Numbered from the stretch's first letter, positions 32,488 to 46,510 are shown. The stretch is DNA of 64,000 nucleotides from Patescibacteria group bacterium (GCA_022705745.1 JAKJDW010000005.1:1-64000), one strand, 5' to 3'. Numbers and translations are program-made. Notes: a model not told the origin generated them from the sequence alone.

Positions 32488-32532
32488 ATTACAATAAGTT
32501 TAAATTTTAAAGTATAATTTTATATAGAACAA

Positions 32533-33003
32533 TTAATTGACATATTTTGCCATATAAGCAAATGCTTTGTTGGCTTCTGCCATTTTATGAGTTTCTTCTT
32601 TTTTCTTAACAGCCGCTCATTGGTTAGAATAAGCTGCCAACATTTCTTCCGATAATTTTTTGTACATAGGCTTTCAGCTCTTTGATCTAACTGCATCCAA
32701 TATCCATCTCATAGCATAAAATAATCTTTTGTTTTGTTTTACCTCTACTGGGACTTGATAAACAGAACCCCCCAATCTTTTTGATTTAACCATCATCAAA
32801 GGAGAAGCATTTTCTATTGCCGTTTCTACGACTATTTGAGGATTCATATGTCAGCTAGATTTAATATCTTTCAACATATCATTATAAATTTTCTTGGCCA
32901 CAGATTTTTTACCATTTTTCATAAGATAATTTATAATTTTGTCCAATTTTTCATTGGAACTCGGTAATACTACTTTAGCTTTTTTATTTAATTTTGCTAC
33001 CAT
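32533..33003 (-). CDS. rpsG: Ribosomal protein uS7
   Basis: 156 residues, ATG 33003 to TAA. Conserved features: LMKNGKKSVAKKI, VETAIENASPLMMVK, GGSVYQVPVEV, AMRWILDAVRSKSG and the C-terminal MAEANKAFAYM. Primary 16S rRNA-binding protein of the 30S head. It follows uS12 as in the str operon, but fusA and tuf are not downstream. Confidence 0.93.
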
Positions 33004-33118
33004 TTATCACAAATATAATTTAATTAAAAATATTTATATACTAACTTAAACTTTACAAATCTCGCCCCGCTATATTATTATCACAAAATAAGCAAACTTT
33101 ATGAACTTGATAAACTTT

Positions 33119-33535
33119 TTAACTCTTTGATCTTTTTACTCCATACAAGGATCTACCTTGTTTTCTTTCGGGAACAGGATTTGCATCATATTTCCCTCTC
33201 ATAATATGATATTTCACTCCAGGAAGATCTTTTACTCTTCATCCTTTTACCAAAACAACACTATGTTCTTGTAAAGTATGAGATTGACCTGGAATATACG
33301 CCAAAACTTCTGCTCCATTGGAAAGCCTAACTTTTGCAAATTTTCTTTGAGCCGAATTTGGCTTTTTTGGTCCCATTACTCAAACTTTTAAACAAACTCA
33401 TCTCTTAAAAGGAGAAGGCATTTCCACTTTTTTATTATTTTTTAATTTGTTGATAGAAAATTGCAAAACTGGCGATTTTGATTTCTTTTTTTTAGCTTTT
33501 CTTCAATTTTTAATTAATTGGTTAATTGTAGGCAT
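33119..33535 (-). CDS. rpsL: Ribosomal protein uS12
   Basis: 138 residues from ATG 33535 ([11 protein letters not shown]), the canonical start; an in-frame ATG at 33544 would add three residues. Conserved decoding-site loops are present: [16 protein letters not shown] and [17 protein letters not shown]. The C-terminus is [11 protein letters not shown]. Part of the decoding centre of the 30S subunit. The 115-bp spacer before uS7 holds AT-rich AACTTTA words. Confidence 0.93.
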
Positions 33536-33732
33536 ATTCGTCATTTTCTAAAAAAATTAAAATGACATTTAAATGTCATCATGTGAGATCAGTATAAAAA
33601 AATAAAAACAAAAATCAAGTCAAAATGTAAAAAAAGTTTTCTCATTAAATCAAAGTCCATTAACTATTTTAAACACAAGTATAACTTTTCATACTTTTAA
33701 AAAATAAAAAACATAGCATTAAAAAACATTTC

Positions 33733-33768
33733 AAAAAAGGAACAGTTTTTCACTGTTCCTTACTTAAT
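33733..33768 (-). terminator. Rho-independent terminator of the 1706-residue protein gene
   Basis: Stem aaggaacagt/actgttcctt (33737-33746, 33752-33761) with an A-run at 33733-33738, i.e. a U-run on the minus strand. It lies 20 bp after the stop at 33781. Confidence 0.85.
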
Positions 33769-33780
33769 ATTGTAATAAAT

Positions 33781-36700
33781 TTATTTTCTATACACATCCA
33801 AAATCTCTGTAAATGAATCTGCTCATGGAGGCAATTGTGTCCATAAAGTAGGATTATATTCTATTAACAACGCAGCTCATTCGAATATTTCTCTTTTTCT
33901 TTCCCTTTTAATAGCTGATGGTGAACTACTTTTTACAGTAAACCAATCGTTTAAATGAGATCTTCTATTATTTACCAAATTATCTATATCATCACCTATC
34001 AAAACTCATTTTACATGTAAATTACCCCGAGGACATCGTTCTTGATTTTTACTTGTATTCCTAGTTCGACTTCTTGAATCAAATCATCATTGTGCAATAA
34101 ATATTCCATTTACTACTTGCCCTCCTTCTTCACAATAGTCTTTGTCACCATCATCTTCAAAAGAAATTTTATCTGTTGTGATAATCATTCCGTTTGTAGT
34201 AATAGATCACTCCACCAAAACATCCATTCAATCTATATATACAGTAAATGGAACAGATGGAAAGTATTCTGTCATTTTTTTCAACACTAACTGACCATCT
34301 CATTCTACAAAAAAGATCATTTGATTTGGAACTTTTTTCACAGTTGAATTACCAAATATATCGTTAATTCTAACATTATCTCTTACCTTAAAATTTCCAT
34401 CTACCGCAATAGCCAAAGATTTATATTTATTTTTAAAACTATTCATCTGATTCACCACCTCACTATCAAATCCATATGTCGCAGAATCTACTGACATAGT
34501 CTCTTCAATATCTGTAGATTTTATCAACTTCTCTCACTTCATATCATAAAAATCTTTCAAAAAGTCTGCACTAGTAGCTACAGGACTTATTCCAAAAGTG
34601 CTTATTTGCATAATATATGGCCTAGTTAGTGCAAAATCCACTTCACAAATTCACTTATAAGTTCTTCCCGCTCTCCAATTTTTGGTTGCAGGATCACAAT
34701 AATTGTAATCCACTTTTTCCAAAACTAATTTATATTCTCAATAAGTATCAACCGCCCCATCAAACATTACTATCGTATTAAAAACATAAGTTCCAGCAAC
34801 CTTGGTAAAATCAATTTTATATGCCTTTTCAAAATAATTAAATATTACTGAATTATTTTTTTCATAACAATCTGTAATAAATGTATGCAACGGATTATCA
34901 TTTATTTGTTTATGCTTATTTCAATCATATACAGAGAAAGTACATTTCATCGAGTTTTTGTCTATATAGGTTATAATCTCATCATCATCTATATTTGAAC
35001 AGTTATAATTCGTAACAAACTGTTCTTGCCTCTTCCACAATCTCCACCAAAATGGCATCAACTCATTTTCCATCAAAGAAATTGATCAGTTTACCCCCAA
35101 ACACTGAGGTGGTTGATAAACAAATTCATTAGTAGGATACTTTCTAATTCTACATTCCTTACAATAATAATTTCAGTTACCATAAATTCAAGCTAAATAA
35201 TTGTGATCAAGATCTAAATAATTTCATATTTTTATTCTATTAGATATCAAATTTACATTTGTCCACAAATCACATTCTTCTCCTATATCCAAAGTTCCAT
35301 TTCCACAAACACCTACATATCAAGGATCCAAAAGAACAGCAGTTTTACATTCGTTTCTAGTATGATTGTCCACATAACACCTTACATTATAAGTGTTTCA
35401 AGTTACTCAAGCATTTGGGTCATAAACATAATTACAAGATTCTGTAAACGATGATGCATTGTAACCAGTTTTAACAACTCCATTTCCACAATTTAATACT
35501 ATCTCATCCGCAAGTACTCCATTTTGAGAGTAACATGTAAATCTCCTAGATCATTGATAATTATCATTTATTATAATAATTCCACCAGTGGTAATACGGT
35601 CACACAAAGCTTTTTCTTCTCAAACTACTGAAAAATAGTAATCAGCCTGATCTGTATAATTTTTTCATAATTCGGTATATTTTAAATGAACCTTATTAAT
35701 ATATTCTGGATTTATACAGCTTAAATCATCTGAAATATGTCCAGATATGTATAAGGTTAAAGTTTCTCCTGAATCCAAGCTAGGATAACTCCAAACCAAA
35801 CTTGTAGAATCTTTAACTAATCCAGCAGTACCTGTCCAAGCTACATATGAAATACAAGCTGGATTTGGCCAAATATCTTGTAAAACAATCTCTGATATTT
35901 TATTTGGTCATTGATTCTTTACTGTAATTTCAAACAATTTATCATCTCATAACAAATGAACATCAGGATCAGAATCCTTTGTCAAAACAACAATAGATTT
36001 TTGTGTCCTATGTGCAGTAGTACTGGAAACTAAGACATTCATCGGATTATAAAAATATATATAAGAATTATTTACAAAATGTGTATATGCACTACAGGCT
36101 ACAGAATCCACTAACTGACCCGTAATAATCACATATCATGCCTGTCCAGGACTAAGATTAAATCCTGAATATTCTATAATATACCTTCCGCTACTATCTT
36201 TGGTTTGAGCAAATTTTGCTTTATTAACTCCCATAATCCTAGATGACAAATAAGAAATACACAAAGGCATACGATCTACAATACGAACTCACATAGCATT
36301 ACCAACTCAAAGATTTGCAAAATCAATTTTATATGTTATCAAATCCCCAGCTTTAATATTTATATTCCCTGTAGTAAACGGAATATTTCCAACACGTTGA
36401 TATTTTTGTATTGCTGGTTGCGGTTTTAGTGCAAAATAGGCAGTATCATAAGCTCACGAAGTAAATGCCCAGTTTATAGTATGATAAGGAGAAGCATCTC
36501 CTTTAACCTGTCAGGTCAAATACACTATCGCACTCTGTCATGGCTGTAAATTAAATCATGAATATTCAAACACCCAATTTCATCCACTCAACCACTGACC
36601 ACTTTTATATGGTAAAGATATTCATTGAATTGTATGAGATATCAACTTCAATGATAATGGTAATAGATCCCTTATATATGCATTAGTAAACACTCACGAA

Positions 36701-38901
36701 CCAATATTTGTTAATTGTATCTTAAACCCAACATAATCCCCAGAACTAAACTGCCCTGTATTCAAAAGAGTCTTTGTAATCCCTAGTTCACCAGGAAAAG
36801 TTGGTTTCAGTAGAAATGAAGCTGAGGCCATTGCTCATGATGTGAATGCCCAGTTTGTTTGCACCATACCACCAAACATAGATGGCTCAGTTCTAACTTG
36901 TCAGGTCAAATACACTATCGCACTCTGTCATGGCTGTAAATTAAATCATGAATATTCAAACACCCAATTTCATCCACTCAACCACTGACCACTTTTATAT
37001 GGTAAAGATATTCATTGAATTGTATGAGATATCAACTTCAATGATGATGGTAATAGATCCCTTATATATGCATTAGTAAACACTCACGAACCAATATTTG
37101 TTAATTGTATCTTAAACCCAACATAATCCCCAGAACTAAACTGCCCTGTATTCAAAAGGGTCTTTGTAATCCCTAGTTCACCAGGAGAAACTGATGGTAA
37201 AACTTTCAAAACCCCAGTACAAGAAAATGCTTGACCATATATCGTATGAGAATTTATTGAAAAAGTATATTCTCAAGTATGACTTATATTTGGTCACACA
37301 AAAACTTCTCAAGTATTATAGTAAATATTATGTGGCCATGGCCCCAGCAAAGCAGGATTAACTACCATAAATGCTGGAATATTAAAGTCTGGCCAAATTT
37401 GCCAAGAGATTTTTGCAATTTCTCATAACTTTATAATGTGTGGAGTAGAAGTTATAGTACATCCAGACATTATTTGGACTTCACCAGTACACAATACTAT
37501 AGGTCTAGTGACTCATGTTGCAACCGCACCAGGATAGTTGTTTTTAGCTCCATAAACAACAGTATAATCTCAAATTTTAGGGTACACATATTCCACATAT
37601 CATCCTGTAGGATAAATTATATTAGGTGTTCATCAAGCTAAAGTATCTCAAAGATTCAAAAAATCTGTAATCGCCCAAGGGGTTGTGGTCATAGTAAAAG
37701 CTGTTGGATATCAAAGAATTCAAAGAACAGGGTTTACAGTCAAATTACAATTAGGAGTCACCAACTGACATTGATTATTACAGCCGTTTCCAAAATTAGG
37801 CCCATTATCACATTGTTCATAAACTCCATTATCATTTGGCCGATCTACTTTCCCATCTCAACAAACTTTTAGCTCAGGTTGAGGAATATTATAAACAATA
37901 ATACAAGTATTTGAGCCAGCAGTATTAGCAACACTCATAGTAGCTGAAAAAGGTCCATAGTATCCACTTGGAGCTACGGTATTAAAACTACCGACATTTG
38001 TATGTACACTTTTATAATTAGGCGAAAATCAAAGAGGTTGAATATTTATTTGAGTTGGATTAAAACTTCAATTTACTGTCCAACTCACTTTATAGGTAGA
38101 ATTTTGTAGAGAACTTATAGATAAAGAACAAGTAGGAGCTTCTTGTGTAACAGCTTTACATGTGTTGCTACATCATGCGTTTCATCGACCAGCATGAGTT
38201 GGATCATTTGGATCACACTCCTCTACATAAGTCCCATTCGTATAACTCGTACTTCCACCCGGTCTATTTAAAATTCCATCTCCACACCAAAAAATTCTAT
38301 AATTCAAACATTCTCAGATATGTGAATTGAGAACTCAATACTTTACTGTTACCTTTGGACAAGAATCATAATGAGAAACCGTATTTCAGGCAGGATAACA
38401 TGTCCAATCATTTTGTCAATAATCCTTATAAAAAAATTTATTCTTAGTACTGTGCGGTGCTCAAGCAAAAACTTTATGATATTTTATATTAAAATGAATT
38501 TGTGCATCTATTTTATTTGGATTGGAATACTTAAGATAATTTGGTTTATTAAATGTACAGCCATCATAATTTTGCACAGCCAAAACTCAATTCGGATCAT
38601 TTGCAACTGTAGCATTACTAACCCTATTCCAATCGCTACAATTAGTCAAAACGTTACCATTACGCCAGAGTTCTACAAAGGTATTTAAAGATATCAAAGA
38701 ATCTAAAGTGTTTCAAAAAACATCATAAGGATTTCTAGTTAAACTATTTACCCCATTGTCCAAATAATAATACACATCTTTTGATTCATTTGAATTACAC
38801 GAATTATAAATAGATGACATGTTATTTGTAGAAATATTACCAGCCTTGGCAAAGCCAATAATAAACAACACAAATAATACAATTGCGATAAATTTTTTCA
38901 T
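33781..38901 (-). CDS. Giant secreted surface protein with DUF11-like repeats and Cys-rich modules
   Basis: 1706 residues without interruption, ATG 38901 to TAA. Signal peptide (KKFIAIVLFVLFIIGFAKA). The N-terminal third has Cys-rich modules of the type CGDGILN...EECDPND...C..TC (DUF4215/Myxococcus-type). The middle has four DUF11-like 'conserved repeat' beta domains (e.g. TNIGSGVFTNAYIRDLLP, SGFNLQPGQSAIVYLTGQV), two of which are almost identical in DNA. Further Cys modules include CGNGTLDIGEECDLW. The C-terminal ~300 residues (ending ITTDKISFEDDGDKDYC...EILDVYRK) are unassigned. A surface or adhesin role is likely. Glycines are mostly TGA. Confidence 0.85.
36511..37189 (-). repeat. Nearly identical 289-bp duplication inside the 1706-residue protein gene (390-bp period)
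   Basis: 36511-36799 and 36901-37189 start with tcaggtcaaatacactatcg and end at ccctagttcaccagg; I see only a few differences (e.g. aatgataatgg/aatgatgatgg, aaaagagtc/aaaagggtc). The period of 390 bp equals 130 codons and keeps frame, duplicating one DUF11-like domain. Confidence 0.9.
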
Positions 38902-38986
38902 TTTAATAATATATTATTTTCTAAATATTTTAATTGGGCATCAAAGTTTCCATATCCCAAATACTAGGACCATCTTTTAGATTCAA

Positions 38987-41900
38987 TTAAGGTGAATTAG
39001 GATCTGACCAAGGATCATCTCCAGGCTCTACTGGGTCCTCTGGATCCGACCAAGGATCATCTCCAGGCTCTACTGGGTCCTCTGGATCCGACCAAGGATC
39101 ATCTCCAGGCTCTCATAACTTCGTATAAGATGTTACTACACCAAAAGTTTGTTTTGTAGCATAGGCATCTTCAGTATTAGCTATAGCTCCACTTGTATTT
39201 AAATTAGAACCATAATGTTTGTTCCCTTTTACTACAACTCTTCGATGTCAATTTTCATTAATATTTTCTAAATCAGTTTTCCCATCAACACCACCACTTT
39301 CTAATTTACCATCTTCAATCTTTATTGAAACTTCAATTCATTCTAGATTTATACCAATAGACTCATTAGCACACTCTCATAATAAATAAAACACATATTC
39401 TAGATCAAGCTTAATTCTAACTTTTTGATCCAAAATGTCAATAGATTTTCATAACAACAGATTCTTTAAATTATCATCTGTTAATTCCAAGCCATCAATA
39501 TTAATTTGTTTTTGTAATGTCTTTTTCAATATTTCTTTATGTGGAATTGTCTTATCTAAATTACCCCAAAACCATTCTTGTGTAGCAGATAAGTCTTTAT
39601 CTTCTATTCTCTTTATTCACGAGTTAGGACTATTCTTTATTCACAAAACATTGGTAGCTCACATTTGTGTCATAGAATATCATCTTCATTCTTTATTGTT
39701 CTGATGATAAAAGGCCGTCATTCCAAAAAGATTTTTTTCTTTCCTTCTTTCAAGTGTCTTTTGTGACCTAAAATCGTTAAATAAACTATCTCTGTAAGTA
39801 TTTTCCAACGGAAATCTAATATTTTTATTGTATCAATACAGCTCTTTATAATGAGTCCCTCTTTTAGTAAAAAAGTATGTCAATTGTTGTCAGTTGTGAG
39901 TTTTAACTCAACCTTCAGAAAGCATGGTATGATAAGCAAATATAGACTTAAACCCATCAACTATCATAATTTTTTCTTCTGAAGTAACTGTTCCTTCTAT
40001 TTTTGTTCTCAAATTATCATAAATTGGATCACTAAAATTATTTTTTTTATTTTTAAGTATTTCCTGTAAACTACCAAAAGCTTTTTCATAATTTTCTTCT
40101 TCAATAACAGTTTTTTCCAAAGTAGTAAATGATTCTGCCATAAATTGTCAATATATAGACGGAACATTATTATCCATCCTTGAAAGGCCTTTTTCTATAC
40201 CATCAAACAATCTATCTATCTCATTAGATTCTAAGAAAATGTCTATGTTTGCAAAGCTTTTGGTTTCTCTTTTCCAACTCATTCCATCAATCATTTCTAT
40301 ACTTGTAGCATTACTGTCTGGAGTTCCCGCAGTCAATTCTGCTCCTAATTGATAATCTAACACTAAATCTTCTGCTGGATTAGATTTATAATAGAAATAA
40401 TACTTATCGTTACTTTGCCTAATCATGGTAAGTGTCCCAGTTTGTGGCATAATTAAACTATCTCATTCTATTGTTATCAAAGAATTATTACCACCAACAT
40501 TCACACATTGTTTTCATATACCTTCTTCCAATTCAAAAATAGCTTTTCAATTTTCTACTTCAAAACATTCTTTAATCGGTAAAGTATATTCTACATATCA
40601 TTGTTCTCTAACATCATTTTTAAGTTTTATTATTTGATTATTAACATATTCTTTTTCTACAATAATTTTTGCTTCTACATTTCACTCATACTTTGTTGGA
40701 TCTCATTGATAATCTTCCATATCATATCCCACCTGAATATCATCTAATTTTGCTTTATTATCTCATATAAATAAATGAAATCTAGCACTATTTAATCTAC
40801 TATAATCCATCAATCATATTTTTGCATTAGCAGGCACAAGTAAATATTTATTATCTACTATTTTAGTATAATTAACTACTTTAGAATCTACATTTATATT
40901 TGCATACTTTATTAAATCCAACGGAATATATAAGACATTTACAGCTCTTCCATCAGCATTTTCTGTCATTGGCTCTAGTTTTATATCCAAATCAGGAGTC
41001 AAAACATCAGGATGGGCTATTCCCAATTTAGCATTTAAATAATTTACTCCATTTTCTGTAATATATCAATCCAAAGAAAAGTTTTCTCCCTCCATCTCAT
41101 TCATTCATCTTCCTGTAACTAATTTTTCATAATAGTTAGCATGACTTTGTTTTGTTTCTTTAGAATATAGGTTTTTATATTTTGAAAACTCTACTAGTGA
41201 TATAACAGGAATATATCTAGCCAATATTTGAATAGAGATTCCAGCGCCACTCAAGTGCCATTTAGTAGCATCAAGTTTTGTATCATTTTTCCATTGTATT
41301 GCATAGGCTTCAGCCACTTCATGTACAATTGCTGTAAGCTTTGGATCATTTTCTTTCAAACTTAATCAAGCACCATAATAGGAAATTCACTTATACAAAT
41401 TCTCTGCAACTTTAGAAATTAATTTATGCTCATTATCTTTTAAATCATTCAAGGATTTATTATAAAATTGCTTAGCCAAGTTCTGTTTTATACCAGAAAT
41501 AATATTTTCTTTATCTTTTGTTAAATCCACTCATGCTAATGACTTATATAAAACACCATTTGTACCAGTTAAAGTATTCTTTATTTCAACAGATTGTTCA
41601 TCTGTTAATTCCATTTTATTTCTAGATCGTCATAAGTATCATCCTCCACCAAATCAAACTTCAGGAATCCATGTTAAATTTCATCAAGTAGAAAAGTAAT
41701 GTGCTGACTTAGCTTTCAAAGAATTTAAATCTACACCTGGATTTAATCTAGATGTAATTCAAATGGTTCCATAAGCCATAGGTAAAAACAAAGACTTATT
41801 TGTTGCTCAAATTCATGTTCCAAAATTAAACCTAGTATTTTTTCAAATTTTCGCAGAATTATTATATGAAAAAACTATACCAAGTACAGGATCTTTATCT

Positions 41901-44900
41901 TTTGCCACATTTCAAACACCTAAACTCATAGTAAACTGACCAGCCTTTCCTGCATCATAAGTTAGTCAGGTTCAAACAGAAGTACTTATTCCTCAATTTT
42001 GCAAAACTCCAGCATAAAATATCGGTTTTAATACTGCTCTAATTTCTGGATCATCTACCAATCACTGTTCTAATAATTTTTTATATTGATCAGCAAAAGC
42101 GTTGTCCAATCCTTCAACTTTAAAAGTTCCATTTTCCACTTGTGGTAAAACATAATCTATATACTCCTCTTGTGCGGTTTTTCCATATCTAAATATGTAG
42201 TCTATAGGCATAGGACTATTTGCCAAAGTAGTTTGGAAATAGCCAAGTAGTCATGGATTGTTTTCAAACTCCCCTAATATCTCCTTTAATCAGCCATCCT
42301 CTCATCCTTCTTCTTTTAACTTTTTCACATCTGACAAAAGTGCAAGATCTCCATTTTGTTCCATCAAGATCTCACAAAAATCCATAAGATTTTCCCATGG
42401 AGCCTTTATCTTGTCCTTATCTGATGAAAATTTTCTATCAACATTTACACTTTTATAAACATTTTTTACTGTAAATCACATAACATATCACCTATCTCCA
42501 AAGTCCACTCTTCCATCTCTATTATAATCTCCCAATAACATCACAAATTTCTTTTCAGTTTCATTCTCATATCGGTGTTTTTCTTTATCTTCATCATAAC
42601 CAATATCAGCTAAATTGTCTATTATTTTCATACTATTTATAGCAGAGACTATATCTTGTCTTCACTCAACAACTCATGCCAAGAAATCAAACACAGCATT
42701 ATAGTAACACTCTTTTGAATCACTAGTATCTTTTTCTCACATTACTACGAAATTACCATTTCCATCTTTAACATCCCCTTGTTTACTTTTTTTATACTTA
42801 TCATATAATTTTGTAAATTTTTCATGTTTTTTACTAGCATTTGGATCTGTAAGATATGTAGACAAATCTATTTTATTTACCATTCTTTTTAATTCTTTTA
42901 GTTCTTTACTATCAGCAAAACTAGCGTTCATCAATTCAACGCTTCATTTTCTAGTAGATTTCTTAAACAGATGGTTTACAGCAAGTCTTCTCTTATCCGG
43001 ATCTATAAGTCCATCAGCTCTTCAAATTGCTTCTCTTTCGTATAAATTTTTAAATAAAACTTTGTTGTTCTCTTCATCAATAACATGAAACCCATCTATT
43101 CACCTAAGAAAATAATTTTCCAACAATCACATAACTTTTTTGTAATAATCTCCACAATTTTGATCCTCTCTGTACATCTTATATAACCCAAAAAGTTCTT
43201 GTTTATTTTTATCTTTATCTTGTGAAGGTCTAGGTGGGATAGCAAGATCATAATCTCTGGATACATCGTAAAACATATTTTGAATAGAAACATCTTTGTT
43301 TTTATATGTATTCAAGAGAATCTTTTTCAATTTTCTAAGATTTCTTCTCTCCAAGAGAGCAGGATTATTTGTATTATAATCAAGAGTAGAAATACTCAAA
43401 TCATCATGTGTTCATCCCCGCCCAAACAAACCTTTAATTCACAAAATTCTTTTTAAAGCACGCTTCTCTCTCTGAACATTTTTTATTTTTTCAGATCAAG
43501 ATCAAAAGTATCTTTCCGCTTTATATTGAATTTCTTGATTTTTTGCTACCTTTATTCCTTTTCCAAAATTTTTATCATCGGTTAAAATAAGATCCTTTAT
43601 TGTAAAGTTTCTTTTATCCGATTTTTCATCTATCAAATATTTATCTATTGAATCATAATTATCCAGCTCTACATCAAAATTTACAAATCTTGTTCTTGAT
43701 AAATCAATTTTTTTTCTTTCTGATCCCAATCTTTTCATAAATTCTTTTTGAGAAATATACTCTCCACCAAAATAATAATCACAATTTTCATTTAACTTAA
43801 TTTCTAAAATTTCCCAAGAATTATTTAAGTACTCTTTCATATGTATCTCTGCCTCCTTCAAAACTAAGGCTTTTGTAATAGCCTCTATTTCACTATTTCT
43901 ATCAGATAATTTTTGCACTTCTTCTTTCTCTCCATTTTTTTCTTTTAAGTCCTCAATCTTTTTTAAATTATCTTTATATTCAGTCTTTATTTCTCTAATT
44001 CTTTTTTCAATATCTTCTTTCTTATTACCATTTTTTTCTATATCCTTTATCTCTTTTTCTGCTTTTGTAAGCAAACTTTCATACTTATTAATATCCACTT
44101 TCCAAATTTCATCCTCTTCTACATTTACTGTCATATTTTTTCTATATATCTCTTTTCAGCCTCCATCCTTTACCACTATAGTAAAATTATCTTGTCCAGT
44201 AAATTTTCATTCATATTGTAATTTCCCGTCTAAAAGCGTTACTGGAATATTTTTAGCATCATCAAAACTATATGGAGGAATTACTTCAAATGTAGTACCA
44301 TTTGGGACACTTGCTAAATCAACCTTTTCATCCATTTTACATTCAAAAACCATATCTTTTTTATCAATTTCTACTCAAGTATCTAGTCAAGATTTAGTAG
44401 CATCAATATTATTAACCCCAGAATTACCAGTACCAACATTTGGAGTTTTACCAATACTAGTACCAACAATGTCAGCACTTCAAAATGAAGCAGTGGTGGT
44501 TGTCGCATTTTCCACACTAGAATTTTGATCCCCAGCACCTTCTGATACAGGATTATTGTTTATATAATTTTTTAGTGCATCAAAAGTCTCTGTTCAAAAC
44601 AATCCATCAGTTCATGGATTTTTCATGAAATCATTTGTTTGCAACTTACCTTTTTCATAGTTCAAACCAACAAGCATACATTGTAGCCTTCTAATAGATT
44701 CCACATTTCACTCTTTTATAAATCAAATAACTGTATCGCGATCTTTAAAATTTTTATTCAATTCCTCAATCACTTCATTTTTTCTTTGATCTAATCAACG
44801 ATATAGTTTTAATGTTAAATCGCCAACACCAATCAAATCCAAATTTACTTGTTTCTCAGTTTCCATTTTTGCATTAATAACTTGAGTTTGAAAAATTTCT

Positions 44901-45220
44901 AACTCAACTAATGTTTTAAAATTCTGTAATTCAAAAGTTGTAGGTACAATAATCTGTTTAGCAATCTCTTTTTCTTTAAAAGAATCAAGTGCACCAAACT
45001 CTTTATCCAACCAGCCATTAAATACCGGCTCCAACACCTCTTTCGTAGTTGCTGTAGTAAATTGATTTTTTTTATCTTCCAAAAAATCTTGAAAAGATTT
45101 TTCAACTTCTGCATCAAAATGTTTAAAATCAAATTTATCTATTCATTCGAGAGATTTTAGATTAGAGGCCAAATTGTCTTTTTTTTCTATATCCCTAACA
45201 TAATCCTTTTGGTTTGCCAT
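38987..45220 (-). CDS. Giant protein (2077 residues) with peptidoglycan-binding-like, coiled-coil and EF-hand-like segments and PGDDPWSDP tail
   Basis: ATG 45220 to TAA, one frame; I checked every TTA/CTA in phase and found none. No signal peptide (MANQKDYVRDIEKKDN). Near residues 200-220 FGTETFDALKNYI resembles the end of a PG-binding-1 domain. A Ser/Thr/Asn/Gly linker and an Ig-like stretch follow. Residues ~360-470 are a Lys/Glu coiled coil. Near 900 GDYNRDGRVDFGDRYVM looks like a dockerin/EF-hand calcium loop. The C-terminus has PGDDPWSDPEDPVE twice and then PGDDPWSDPNSP. The overall family is unknown. Probably exported despite lacking a signal peptide, or a very large internal structural protein. 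Confidence 0.8.
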
Positions 45221-45389
45221 GTTTGCAATAAAATAATAAAACTTTAACACACTATCAATTTTATTCAAAAATAAATAAATGCCAAAATTTTTACTATATT
45301 ATATACACTTAGCCAACCATAAAACAAAATTTATGATATAGTATGTATTTATAAAAAATAATTAATCACTCAAAAAATATTATAAAAAT

Positions 45390-46142
45390 TTATTCTTTTT
45401 TTTCTTGAAATTTTTCATCAGGATTTTCTTTTTGTCCAAAAATACGCACATCATTTTTACCTGTATCTGGAGATTCTTCATTAATTTCCTTAGCATTTTT
45501 CAATAACTCTATAGGTCTTATTGTTTTATTATATTCTACACTTTTTACAGAATGTCCATTTGCAAATCCATCCAGCAATTTTTGGTTTGGATTTTTTGAT
45601 TCTAGAGTACCTTCATTTGACTCAGATTTTTTTAACTCTTTTCATCTTAATTTTCATTCAGTTTTTCAATCTTTGGCAATTTCTTTAACATTTTTCACAA
45701 TTTTTCTCAATCCAGCAAAAAAACCTGGTTTCTCTTTTTTATCTTTAGTAAGATTTTCTTTTTCAAAACTACTCTCTTTTTGTTCTCAATCTTTATTCTC
45801 ATCTTTTTCATCATTTTTCTTATTCCTTGAAAATAATTTTTTAAAAAATCATCAATCCTTTTGTTCTATCTTTTCCCTTTCATTTTTATCTTCCAACTTC
45901 TTTTCTCACTTTCCTTCTTCCAACTCTTTTTCTTCTCTTGCCTCTACAGATTTCTTTCTTTCTTTTATTTCTTCAAACCTCTTTTCTTCCTTTACTTCTT
46001 CATGCCTTTCTTCAAATATACCAAAATTACTTAAAAATTCTCACACAGTTCATTTACCCTGTTTTATAATATTTACTTTATGTTCGGGATCTATATATTG
46101 CTCTATATTTTTATCTTTTTTTTCAAGTACCTCTATACTCAT
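45390..46142 (-). CDS. Highly charged low-complexity protein
   Basis: 250 residues, ATG 46142 to TAA. About half of the residues are Lys or Glu, with coiled-coil potential (HEEVKEEKRFEEIKERKKS, KDENKDGEQKESSFEKEN). No signal peptide or membrane segment. It is immediately upstream of the 2077-residue gene on the same strand (169-bp gap) and could be its partner. Not recognised. Confidence 0.68.
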
Positions 46143-46315
46143 TAAAATAATATCAATAAATAAAAAAATTACTATATACATAGTATAATCAAAAAAAATA
46201 TCCTGTCAAATTTTAAATTGCAATTTATTGGTCAAATTAAATGTTCTTGAAAAAACACACAAAATCAATATCAGAAAATCACATATCAAAAAATGTTTTT
46301 TTGAAATAAAACCTT

Positions 46316-46388
46316 GCCGCGATAGTTCAGCTGGTAGAACATTCCCATGGTAAGGGAAAGGTCACGGGTTCGATCCCCGTTCGTGGCT
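46316..46388 (+). tRNA. tRNA-Thr (GGU)
   Basis: 73 nt. Acceptor gccgcga/tcgtggc, D arm gttc...gaac, anticodon stem ttccc/gggaa with loop atggtaa (anticodon GGT), T arm acgggttcgatccccgt, discriminator T, no encoded CCA. No altered copies are visible nearby. Confidence 0.9.
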
Positions 46389-46424
46389 TATTACATCACT
46401 TATAATGAATAATCAACAACTAAA

Positions 46425-46485
46425 GACTAACAATTATTGACTATTGACTAACGACTAGTGACTATTGACTATCGACTATTACCTT
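46425..46485. repeat. Degenerate GACTATT microsatellite-like spacer
   Basis: Between tRNA-Thr and the aminopeptidase gene: consecutive words gactaac, gactatt, gactaac, gactagt, gactatt, gactatc, gactatt with a 5-10 base period. No coding potential. Confidence 0.55.
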
Positions 46486-46510
46486 TTTAACTTTAAAAAC
46501 TTTCAACTCC

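Noticed and set aside
45673-46188. 171-residue Phe/Ser-rich plus-strand frame
   Set aside because: Antisense of the Lys/Glu-rich 250-residue protein; poly-Phe/Ser is what GAA/AAA/AAG codons give in reverse.
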